A DNA stretch of 64,000 nt from Bretschneidera sinensis (Eukaryota; Streptophyta; Magnoliopsida; Brassicales; Akaniaceae): assembly GCA_023935145.1 (NCBI GenBank), contig CM043698.1, positions 64,626,001 to 64,690,000 of the forward strand, written 5' to 3'. Below are positions 1 to 11,700 of the stretch, one piece after another; within the stretch, counting starts at the first letter, position 1, and every line of letters starts with the position of its first letter. The position numbers were made by a program, and so were the translations under genes. The notes under the pieces were generated by a model. That model was not told where the DNA came from. It was given only the letters and a program-made list of their open reading frames with translations, and did not search any database.

Positions 1-2961
1 TTATCACGTGTACCATTAAGATTAACGGCATTTGCAGTATCAAATAATAAACCAAAATCTGATTTTAATATGTTCATTTTATCTACATCTTCAACAACCT
101 CTTTAAAAGAAGAAGACTCAAAAGAAGTAAAATCACTAGATATATTCAAACTATTCCATTTATTATTCCAAAAATTTATAGATCCATCACTTAAAATCCA
201 TATAGATTGTTCTTTTAAATAAAGGATAGATGGTACTATAGATTTCCAAATTTTTGAAGCAAACCATGGAACCCTAAGACCCAGAATTTGGATTCCATCT
301 TTCTCCTCATAAAACAACTCCATAAAGAATTAGATTGTAAAAAATTTCAGGCTAATTTGGCTTGAAAACCCTTATGAATTTCATGTACTTTTCTAATACC
401 TAAACCTTCTTCATAAAGAGGCTTGCAAATACGGTCCCATGAGATCGATTTTTTTCTAACTTCAAATCCCGAATTCCATAAAATGGAAGAGACTTTACTC
501 TCCAAATATTTTAGAAAGCTAAGGGAAGGTGAAATAGCTGCTAGAGTATGAATAAGTACGAATGAAAGAACACTCTTAATTAAAGTAATTTTACCAGCCA
601 TTGATAAGAATTTAGATTTCCATGAAGCTAACCTATTTTGAATTTTATCTAGTATATCAATGAAATAAAGATTTTTACTCTTCCTTTAAAGAAAGATACT
701 CCTAAATAACAAATAGGTAAATAAAAATGTTTAAATCCTGACCAAGAATGAATATGTGCAATCCTAGATGAGCTACAAGTATTACTAGTTATGTATGAAC
801 TTTTTTCTCAATTAATTTGTTGACCTGAAATGGCTTCATATTGTTGGAGAAGGTTTTTACAAGCACTAGCAAAATATTTTCTACCATTTAGGAATGAAAG
901 CATATCATTCGCATATAATAAATGAGTGATTCCTAAAGCTGGTCTTGAAACTTTGAATCTTCAAATTTGTCCTTTATTTACCTAATCATTAAAGTTATAA
1001 GAAAAAACTTATTCCATTATTTATGAATGACAAAGGTTATAATCGATCACTTTGACGAAGGCCCCTTGATGATTGGAAAAAACCATAGGATGAACCATTT
1101 AAAGAAATTGTATATCATACATTAGACAAACATTTTAATATGAGATCACACTATAATTTTGAGAAACCAAATTTTTGGAGCACTCTCAATAAAAAAAGCC
1201 CAATCTACTCGATCATAAGCTTTATACATATCAATCTTAAATATGACATTAGATTCATGGATTTTATTATTTATATCATTTACTATTTCATGAGCTAAAC
1301 ATATGTTTTCATGAATGCTTCTACCTTTAATGAATCCGGATTGTTCATCCTAAATTAATAAAGGAAGAAGATTCATAAGTCTAGTAGTTAAAATTTTTGA
1401 AATTATCTTATACATGAAAGTACACAGACTAATAGGTCTTAAATCCTTCAAGGAGTTAGGATTATCAACCTTAAGGATAAGAATTAAGTTTGTGATAGTG
1501 TAAGATTTAGGAACATAATCTCTTTTGAAAAATGCATTAACAAACCTAATAACATCAGTTTTAATTATAGACCAACATGCACGAAAGAAATGACCATTAA
1601 AGCCATCAATGCCCGGGGCACTATCAGAGTCTAAAACATCAATAACTTGTTTAATTTCTTCTTCCAACAGAATTTTACACAAATTTTCATTTTGAGAATC
1701 GGTAATAAGATTAGGAATACAATCTAATAATTCATGAGATGAAGGAGTTGGAAAATCATTTATAAAAAGATTTTGAAAATAACCACAAACAGTTTTTCCA
1801 ATTTCATTATCATTTGACATAAAAGGACCATCATCCATTTTAATTTTAAATTTAGGTCTAGCATGTTTTTCTTTAAGTGAAGTATGGAAATATTTGATAT
1901 TTTTGTCACCCTCTTGTAGCCATTTGATTCTTGATCTATCATGTAAGAGAGATTCTTCACGTTTCAACCAAGTTTTTAATTCTAGTCTAGTTGTATTTAA
2001 AAGCAGTAAATTATCATCTGGAAAGGTTTGTTGTAAATTATTTTAATGCTTAATTATATTATCTTTTGCTAAGTTAGTGTTATTGTGAATATTTCCAAAA
2101 GTTTGCCAGTTCAACATTTTTAATTTTTATTTAATTATTTTAAGTTTTTGATGAAGAACTACCATAGAAGGACCCGAGAAATCCTCATTCCACCATTCAT
2201 AAATAGATTCTAAAAACTTCTCATGTGATATCCACATTTTATAAAATCTAAATGGTCGAGATTTGTTAAGTTTTGGAATAGCCGAAAGAATTAAAGCCGC
2301 ATGATCCCAAAAAACCCCTTTCAGCATGTACTACTTTTAACGGAGGCATATAAGATAAAAAATTATCATTAATTAAAATTCTATCTAAACGGCTCTAAAC
2401 ACGTGATGCATCTTGATGGTCATTAGAGCAAGTGAATTTACTACCCTCAAAACCAACATCTAAAAGACAATTATCATCAATAAAATCAATGAATTCATTT
2501 GTTGCATATATGTTAATAGTATTTAATCCACATTTTTTCATCTCGAGAAGCAACTACATTAAAGTCCCCACCAATTAACCAAGGACCAGGGAAAGATAGT
2601 TTGAGGTTAGATAATGACTCCCAAAGCGGTCTACGGGCTTGTAATTTATTTTTAGCATACACAAAAGAAGCATAAACAAATGAGACATTCACCACACAAT
2701 TAATCCTAACCGATATGGATTGAGACATGATATCAATTATGTACAATTTTAATTCATTTTTCCAAAGAATCCAAATATGCGTGTTTATGGGATTACCATG
2801 TGTAAAATTAGAAAACCTAATTTTTCTAGATATTTTCCTTTATGTTTTGTTTCAAGTAATACTACAAGAGATGAATTATGATCTTTAATTAACTTTCTTA
2901 ATAATCCTAACTAGTTTGAATTTTCCACCCCACAGATATTCCAAATAATTGTGTTCATCAT
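1..2961 (-). pseudogene. LINE ORF2 remnant: endonuclease and reverse transcriptase
   Basis: The frame opens at 2961 with ATG ATG directly after the ORF1 stop. An endonuclease/exonuclease/phosphatase segment lies at about 2400-2960, including the motif WLIGGDFNVV. The reverse transcriptase lies at about 700-1970. It shows the block SAPGIDGFNGHFF, the block LRPISLC, and KAYDRVDW, which carries the first catalytic aspartate. The YADD box reads YAND at 904-915, so one catalytic aspartate is lost. Residues at 347-601 match the post-RT block of plant LINEs (MAGKITLIKSVLS, then WDRICKPLYEEGLGIR). The coding sequence is split over several frames and interrupted by stops, so no functional product is expected. 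Confidence 0.88.
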
Positions 2962-3457
2962 TTATTGACTGATTTTTTTGGTCCTACTATACACCTTAGA
3001 CTTTTTAACCTTCTTTGAAAACGATTTCTTGATGTTATGAAAAGATTGAAGTACTAGCCTTTTAAAATCTTTAGCAAATTGAGCAATTTGATTTGAGGAC
3101 TTAATAAAATCCTCAATCGAATTGTGCTTAAAGGTTTGCTTATTATGCATGTTAAACGAGTCATCCAAAGACAAATAACCCCATGAACAAGGGAAGTGAT
3201 TTATTTCCGAACAATGATTATCATCCAAGCAATTCAAATAAGATAAATCACTAGCATATGCACAAATAGGAGAAGTGTTTAGGCTGGCCTTATTTTTGGA
3301 GAGCTGTCCATTATAATTGCTAGATGAGAAGTTCTCCAATAAGTTGACATCTATATCATTCTCCATAGCTTGTGCAACATTTGATCCATCCACATTGTGT
3401 AGCAAGACAAATGTATTTATATGAGATGAAAGCTGTTAGGATTTGTTAAGGTCAAGA

Positions 3458-3849
3458 GCTTGAACTGAATGGGGCATATTGTTATTTCTAGCAACTACTG
3501 TAAATGTTTTGTCCACCAGCTTTTGTGCACTGATAACCTGTGCAGTACCAGCATTGATCGTGATGCACTACTCAGCTTCCACACCAAGTCCGCCATTGAT
3601 ATCTCCATTTCGAGTATCAAGAACTGTTTGACATGGAAGATCACTCCATGTCAAACAGCTTGAACTGAATGGGGCAGATTGTTATTTCTAGCAACTACTG
3701 TAACTGATTTGTCCACCAGCTTTGGTGCACTGATAACCTGTGCAGTACTAGCATTGATCATGATACACTGCTTAGCTTCCACACCAGGTCCGCCATTGAT
3801 ATCTCCATTTCGAGCATCAAGAACTGTTTGACATGGAAGATCACTCCTA
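3458..3849. repeat. 200-bp tandem duplication inside LINE ORF1
   Basis: The block starting GCTTGAACTGAATGGGGC at 3458 is repeated from 3658 with a period of 200 bp and only scattered substitutions. The second copy runs to about 3849. A two-unit duplication inside the ORF1 remnant points to a local duplication event within the element or during its decay. Confidence 0.9.
3624..3658. repeat. 14-bp perfect inverted repeat at the duplication junction
   Basis: The arms CTGTTTGACATGGA (3624-3637) and TCCATGTCAAACAG (3645-3658) are exact reverse complements around the 7-nt spacer AGATCAC. The right arm sits on the boundary between the two 200-bp copies. The second copy lacks the right arm, so the hairpin is unique to the junction. 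Confidence 0.9.
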
Positions 3850-5462
3850 TCATCTAACTCATCAAAACCAATTTGTCCTTTTTCCAAATTATCTTAAATA
3901 GAAGGAATCTTATTCAAGCTATGGACTAAAGTTGCTAGAATATTTTTTCTACACTTTGATATTGCACGAGGGCTGAAAATGGACTGATCCGAACGGATGT
4001 TTAATTGAGCATGTTCATCTATTTTTTTTTTTCTGCTCGACAAAGAAGATGAGCCCCGTAATATAGATCCAGAAATGTAGTTCTTCTTTTATATTGAGAG
4101 ATGTTGGCAAATTCAACTTAGTGTCATTTAGAACCTCATTTCCTTTGTTCTTCATGAATGTATGGGTTTGAAGAGCCTTTGATTGAACAGTTTGAGGAAA
4201 AGAAGAAAACTTAATCTTTGACGCATTATCAATGATTTTATCATTCTCTTGATAGACTACAGGAGATCTCTTTCTATAATCATTGATGTGATGACCATGC
4301 AAACAACAAAAAGTGCAACAGTTCAAGTTACCTTCGTAGAGGACTAGTTGCCAAAAGCCATCATTACTGCTGGTGCCAATCCAAATCCGCTTGGTCTTGG
4401 TAAAGTGAGGTCTAATTCAACACATATTCTTGCAAAATTTGGATTTTCCATGAATTATGTTTTCTCATCAACTCGAAGAAATTGCGCAAAGTAGTTGGCA
4501 AGTTTCTCAAGCAATTAAACATGATAATAACGAAGAGGAAGATTTGGAAAACGGATCCAAACAGCAGCAGCTGGAATTTTAGTTTTGGAGTTAAAAATTC
4601 TAGTCCATTTGAATAACTAGTAGGGAGTCTTTCCTATCTTTCTTGAACTAGAATACCATATTAAAGAAAAATCTTCTTTGCATCCCAACCGTACTAAAAG
4701 TGTCTTGAATCAATAGTACCAATACACAAATTTTCTTTAAGCTTCCAAGAAAACAAATGCTAGAAAATTGAATTTATAGGAGGTATACTTGAATAGAATT
4801 TAAGAACAATTGCGTATTTGAGGGAAAATGCAGCAAGGGTAATGTTAGATTTTGATAATAGACAAGCTGGTTCACCTTCTTTATTAGATGATAAAGAAGA
4901 AAAGCGTAACTTCGGTAAACTTTGATGAAATAGAATATTGGAATAGTTAGCTGAATCTTGATGAGAGGAAGCGTAATCTTCATCAGAATTGTTAGGATCT
5001 TGAAAAGTAAAGACTAGTTCTTTGAGTGTAAACGAGGGATGGGAAGTAAGATCTTGATTTGTACCTTTAAGTACATTTGCGCATGAAAGTTTAGAAGGAT
5101 TAATTTGTGCATGTTTGATTGCCGGAGAAGTTGGAAGAATTCTAGCCATTAGCTTATCCTTCTCATTATTAGAAACGCTACACTCATTATCAAAGTCATC
5201 AAAAATGGATTAATCATCATTTCTTTGATCCTACATGTACAACGGTCATGACGTGTACGAGACATTTTTCAAAGATAAAACATGATTCTTCAAGGTTATA
5301 ATCAACCACTAAAAGAGTCACATAAAAACAACTAGATAATCAAATGAAATAACTAAAAACTCAATAGAATTTGACTAAAACAGATCTTGAAATGGATATT
5401 TAAAAGAAGAGTAGAACGAAAAAGACAATCATGAGAGAATCCTTCTAATGCAGTACTAAATG

Positions 5463-5712
5463 TTATGCTATTAAATGTCGGTTGAGACGAGTCACTTCAA
5501 ATTCGCTTAAGCACAGCGCTACCCAAACCCCGCGCAAACTTTTGAGTCCCAGATTGCAAAGCACACTGCACACGCACACTCTTTTTCACTTTCGGCGAAA
5601 ATAAAACATCACAAAAAAGGAAAAAAGAAGCAGCAAACAATCATAAACATTCAGATCTGATTAATTTCCTGAGAGAGGCATCTGAGAATTTCTAGAGTGA
5701 GAGAAGGCAAAA
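5463..5712 (+). promoter_or_regulatory. CAP1 upstream region and probable 5' UTR
   Basis: This is the sequence between the LINE remnant and the CAP1 start codon. It is more GC-rich than the flanking repeat and has purine-rich stretches just before the ATG (GAGAGAGGCA and GTGAGAGAAGGCAAAA), as is common in plant 5' leaders. I see no clear TATA box. The transcription start is not determined. Confidence 0.4.
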
Positions 5713-8700
5713 ATGGAGGAGAATCTGATAAAGAGGCTGGAGACTGCGGTGGCGAGGCTCGAGGCGATATCGAGGTCGGGAGGTGCGCCGGTGAGGGGCG
5801 GCGATGCAGACGCGGATTATGCTTTGGATCCGGCGATTGCGGCGTTTGGGGATCTGATAGCGCAATACCTGGGTAGGATTTCGAGTGCCGCCGAAAAAAT
5901 CGGGGGGCAGGTACTGGACGTGAGTAAGATAATCTCAGAGGCGTTTGCCGTGCAAAAGGAGCTTATCATCGAGATCAAGCAAACTCGGGTTAGTGTTTTT
6001 GCTTGTTAGTTACCGAGCTTGGTTTTGTTTGCTCATTGATATGCTTCTGTTTGTTAACTAGCTTTATTATTAATTTTTTTTAGCTCTGTAGAATGATGAC
6101 TTTCGATTTGAAATTTTGCTGCTGAATTTGTATGTGAGATGATTTGGGTATGCACATGATAGAATCAGATGGATACTGCGTTTGGGTGGTCTAACGTGTT
6201 CATATCTTGAAAAGAGTGAATTGTATAGTCTGAATTCGGTGGTTCCAAGTAATTGTTGGGTTGTTTATGGATGGATCAGGTTGTAATATGTTTTGTGGAC
6301 TGGGTATGATGAGGATAGTTTAGTTCTGTGGATCTTATGTGTTTGTCTCTGATGTGGTGAGTGTTTGTTGCTGAACTGCAAGCATGTAATAATTAATATG
6401 GATTAGATTCTTAGAGATATAATTGTTGAAAAATGACCAGTAATTTAGCTCATTTGCAGTGTTTTTCATTTACATGTGAGTGTTGGCGAGGAGAAATTAT
6501 TGGTAGGAAGATATTTGGGAAGCCCAGATGTTGGAATGTGAAAAAGTAACTACTCTATAGCATTAATATAAAATCAATAGTGGGAATTGTCTCAACATTT
6601 TGATGGGTTCTTAACTTTTAGGGTGACAAGATTGTTACTGTTTCCATTGGAACTTGATAGCAACATTGTTTTCTATTTAGTATTTTATTAATTTTTCATA
6701 ATTTGACTTGACTTTTTATTTTAAACCCCTGGGATAAGGGGTAGGGCAATGGAGGAGATGGAATTAGATTCTAGTACATGGAAGTGGTCATGTCGGCCTT
6801 GTTTTCTTCTCAGTTCCTTTGAAGCTATTATTTGTGCAGTGGAGGTTGGATTTATTTGATGATGATTGGGTTCTATTCTGATGGTACAGAAGCCAGATCT
6901 TGCGGGGTTAGGTGAATTTCTCAAGCCATTGAATGAAGTGATCATGAAAGCTAATGCAATGACGGAAGGTAGGCGGTCTGATTTCTTCAACCACTTGAAG
7001 ACTGCTGCGGATAGTCTCTCAGCATTAGCGTGGATTGCGTATACAGGAAAGGATTGTGGTAAGATAAATGCGTAATTTTTTATTTATTTAAATCTTTGTA
7101 TGTTGATCGTGGATGATTAGATTTCATGTTGTTTGATATTGATGTTACCCTTTTTATTATTAAGGTATGAGCATGCCTATTGCACATGTGGAAGAAAGTT
7201 GGCAGATGGCTGAGTTTTACAGTAACAAGGTACTTAGCAAACATGTTGTCTCTTCTATTGAAGTGGAGGAGGTAGATCTAAGGAAGTTCAATAACTTATC
7301 AAAAAAAAGATCTAAGGAACTTCAATGGAAGCAAAACAAGGATGTTATTGGTTAAAAAGTTGGCTGTCAATCCTCCTATCAGTATTGCCTTGTAATTATA
7401 ATTGTAAACATTCTCAAAATTGTTGCTTTCATGTGACTGATTCTCCAAAAGAAATGAATAACAATAAATGGACACTTAGCATGAAGAGTACTCATTCAGT
7501 AATGACTCCAAATTAATTTGTACCCCCATTTCATTATGGTTTACTCAGATGCTCGTATTCCACATAGGCTTTTCACCTTCCAGTAACCATTCACAGTTTA
7601 AATAGTTATTTCATTAGCAAAATAATGCCCCTTGGTCGGCACTGACGTTTTTTATTTTATAATTCAGGTTCTTGTAGAGTACAGAAACAAAGATCCAAAT
7701 CATGTTGAGTGGGTCAAAGCTTTGAAGGAGCTATATTTGCCTGGTTTGAGGGATTATGTTAAAAGTCATTATCCTTTGGGGCCCGTCTGGAGCGCTACGG
7801 ACAAAACAGATTCTGCTCCGACTAAAGCTCCTAAGCCAAGTGCCCCTGCTCCCCCACCTGCTCCGTCTGCTTCTCTCTTCAGTTCTGAATCTTCTAAGCC
7901 TTCATCATCAAGCCAGAAACAAGGGATGTCTGCTGTTTTCCAGGAAATTAATTCGGGGTCTGTGACTTCAGGTATCTTTCATTTTTTAGGTTTTTATTTT
8001 TCCGTTTCCTTTTTTAGATTGAACTACTTCATTCTTTTCTTGCTCCCTAGGTCTGAGGAAGGTGACAAATGATATGAAGACAAAGAACCGCGTAGATAGA
8101 ACTGGTGTTGTTGGCACTGGTGAAAAAGAAGCTCGTACTAGCTCGCCTTCCTTTTCAAAAGCTGGACCTCCAAAACTAGAGCTTCAAATGGGTCGTAAGT
8201 GAGTATGCATGGTGTACATACTATTTTTGGCTTGTTATTTATGAAATTGATTGCAGTATGTAACTTGTTGCTACTACTTTGCATATTCTGGTAGGTGGGT
8301 CGTTGAGAATCAAATTGGGAAAAAGAACTTGGTCATCGATGACTGTGATGCAAAACAATCTGTGTACGTTTTTGGATGCAAAGATTCTGTTTTGCAAATT
8401 CAAGGTAGTTTTTGTAATCCTATATGCTGGATTTTCCATATTAGTTCAATTATTTGTGTAACTGTTGCCTTTTCTACCAATCTATTGATGGTCGTTTATT
8501 GTTAGGCACCTTTAAGAAAATGATCATGCTAACAATGTGCAGGGAAAGTGAACAATATAACAGTTGACAAATGCACTAAGATGGGAATTGTATTTACGGT
8601 TAGTATGAAATATTTGGGGAAAACTTTCTAAATTATAAAGCATAAGATGCTGAGTATTATAGGCTCATTCATTATGTTCTGCACTTGGATAAACAGGATG

Positions 8701-11700
8701 TTGTGGCTGCTTGTGAGATTGTGAATTGCAATGGTGTTGAAGTGCAATGTCAGGTATCCTTTCTCTTTTCCCTCTTTGCTTTTAATAGAATACTTTTGAT
8801 AATTCTATGGTTTCATATGGAATATCTCTAGTGTTATTATTCTCTAGTTTCACAAATTAGTATGTAGTCGCTTTGTCTTTAATGTTGCTACTTGCATGGT
8901 CTAGAATCTAGAGAGTTAGAGCTTGACAATGGTATTGATGTATTTTTTTTATTGAGTGATAGTATGACCTTAGTTATGGCTACCCAATTTGTGGTGATTT
9001 TAGGGTTCAGCTCCAACAATTTCAGTGGATAACACGGCTGGCTGCCAGTTATATCTTAGCAAAGATTCTTTGGGGGCATCTATAACAACATCCAAGTCAA
9101 GTGAGATCAATGTAATGGTACCTGGTGCTGATCCTGCTGGTGATTGGGTATGTTCCAAGCTTCTCTTTGGTTGATTCTTAAGGATTTCCTCTACTTTTCT
9201 TTCTTGTTTTTTCTTGCTTTCTAGAAAGTGGGCTCAAATTAGTATTTTTGTCATCTTCTGGCTGTGCAATTATTTAGAAATGTGTTATTTGTTTCAATGC
9301 TGCATATTTCAATTATACTTGCATGCATCTGGTTAAAATGACATCTTTATTTTAGTTAATATGATATTCTGCTTGTGAAAGAGAATGCGTGTTGAAAGGC
9401 TCTTGAATGGCCTTAGTTATACTAATTACAATTAAATAGTTATTTTGAAGTATTGAGATTTTTTTGCTCCTTATATAGCTCCTTTCTACTTAATGAATAC
9501 TTTTCCTTTTGTTCTGCACTTTCAAATTCGTGCTTTCATTTTTGGCTATGTTTAGTTGCTTGTAAAACATTTTATAGCGTAAATCATCTTATGCTGTAAG
9601 ATAATACTCGTAAAACTACAATTTCTCCAAAATTTTGAGTTGTTTGGTTATAACATTGAAACTTAAGTCACAGTTGATCTTTTACTTTTTAAGTTCTTTT
9701 TGTTTATTTTACTTTTTCTCTTTCATGTCATCCACTTAACGTTAAAAGTGGAGAGGGTGGGCTCATGTTTCAATGATTGTCAACCAAAGAAAATTGATGC
9801 CCATCAAAATAAAAAGCGTTAGTTATTGTCCTCCAAAAAATTTCCATTTAGGCTATAGCTTGTGCTGGCTTATAAGCAACTTGAATTTCACTCTACAAAA
9901 TTCCAGTCTAGATAAATTTTTTCTTCTCGAGAGAGAAGTCAACCATGAGTTTTTAGGGGTGCAGTCTTTGCAAGATTCTTAGTGACATAGGCAGCCATGA
10001 TGAATGTGTTTCAGGGCTTGAAGTCAGGTATAATTATGATCAAAAGGATATGAAAATTGAAGTTTTAGAATTAGCCAAAAGATTGCTAAATAGGACAATC
10101 TTGCAAGAACTCGATAGACAATTAAAAGTTGAATTTTTGGGGATGTTACAGGTCTGTCAGGGTGCCTTGAACCGTATCCTTGAACAGTAACGATTGGGAT
10201 ATTGTGATATTTTGAGCAATTAGGGTTAGAGTTTGGGTTATGTTGGTAATTTGGGCCGTAAACAAGGGTTTAAGATATAAACTTAGTGGATTTTCTTTTT
10301 TGAATTATTTTTTTAGTAAGTGAAGGAAAATAACTGTGCAAAAACTCAAAAATAAAGATGGAGAAAAATCTTCACACCTAGATTCCCTAAGCATCAGACC
10401 TTGGGTTTGATTGCATCGCACAACTATACTAGCATAATTGCTGGAAAAATATTCTCAGGAACTTGTTCTTTTTTTTTATAAATATTCTCAGGAACTTGTT
10501 CTCTATTGAAGTTGAAAATATTGCAGTCATATTTTTAGATTTCTAGTACTCCGACTTAAAATAGGAAATTTACACTTTTGACTTCTAAATTTTTCTTGGA
10601 CCTAATATAAAAGTTCAATAACATAGGGGAACTCCACATGGAACTAATGGGGAGTTGCTGCAATCATGTCCAGAATTTCTAATTTACCCCAATACCCCTA
10701 ACTCTTAAGAATCTTAGAAAACTAAGGTTAAACAAAACTAATAACTTTTTAAAGCTGACAAATATATAAAACGATGATCTAATATTAACTGAATGAAGGC
10801 TAGAAAGAAACTCAAGTGACCCTGTATTAAATAGGAAATTTACACTTTTGACTTCTAAATTTTTCTTGGATCTCATATAAAAGTTCAATAACATAAGGGA
10901 ACTCCACATGGGACTAATGGGGAGTTGCTGCAATCCATGTCCAGAATTTCTAATTTACCCCAATACCCCTAACTTTTAAGAATCTTAGAAAACTAAGGTT
11001 AAACAGAACTAATAACTTTTTAAAGCTGACAAATATATAAAACGATGATCTAATATTAACTGAATGAATACTAGAAAGAAACTCAAGTGACCCTCTATTA
11101 AATATAGACCACAACTTTGTAATGTCTCCTTGATAGTTAAACTAACTCTTTCAAGATGTTTTTGTTGTCTGCGTCAGCTAGTCTAACTATTTACTATTTT
11201 GGAGGACAGCGTGTCTATGCACAACAGTTACGTAGTCAGATATCTCTTATCTCTTATGTGGATGCCCACAATATCACATATTCAAGTATCATATGTAGGA
11301 AATAGGAATTTCTTATTTTTGATGTTGCAAAAGTTGAAAATGATACTAGCTAGTCATTTGCTACATAAGTTTTTGGCGTAAATGTTCACTTGTAGGCGTT
11401 CTGAATGATAAGTATGTGTTGGCAGTTTATGGTTAACTATGCCGTTTAATGGTGTTAACGCTTGTGTTTAGGGTTTAGATAGAAATTAGGGTTTAAACAA
11501 ATAGATGGGAAATAGGGAGACGGTAACATTAAACTGGTTACTAACCCTAAGGTTAGTAGTCTTATATATAGAGAACTTAATGTTATGAAATTACATCAAT
11601 GCCCTTAAACCTTAACACTTTTAATATTCTAATAATCCTCCTCAAGTTGGAGTACATTCCCACTTGTTACAACGATACTCATCAAATTTGTTACAAATAA

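Larger units (their letters stand above)
2962..5149 (-). pseudogene. LINE ORF1 remnant: DUF4283-like region and zinc knuckle
   Basis: The likely start is at 5149 (MARILPTSPAIKHAQ). The middle part (about 4440-4620) reads as the conserved DUF4283 end, with blocks such as IRFPNLPLRYYHV and LLEKLANYFAQFLRVDE. A degenerate CCHC zinc knuckle follows at about 4275-4330 (CTFCCLHGHHINDY, where the last cysteine has become tyrosine). The C-terminal tail (2962-3405) is basic and ends with TAA at 2964-2962, immediately followed by the ORF2 ATG. ORF1 proteins of this type bind the element RNA. Several in-frame stops and a 200-bp tandem duplication show that this copy is inactive. Confidence 0.8.
1..5200 (-). 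mobile_element. Degenerate LINE (non-LTR retrotransposon), 3' end beyond the left edge
   Basis: Read on the minus strand, the order is ORF1 (DUF4283-like region, then a zinc knuckle), then ORF2 (endonuclease, reverse transcriptase, and the region before the zf-RVT domain). This is the order of plant L1-type LINEs. Both ORFs are broken by many stops and frameshifts, so the copy is dead. The 5' boundary near 5150-5400 was placed from the ORF1 start only; I could not see a target-site duplication. The 3' tail lies outside the window. The element ends a few hundred bases upstream of the CAP1 gene. Confidence 0.85.

Noticed and set aside
9560..9990. Possible MITE in CAP1 intron 9
   Set aside because: Some GTTGCTT/AAGCAAC pairing is visible, but I could not define matching termini or a target duplication.
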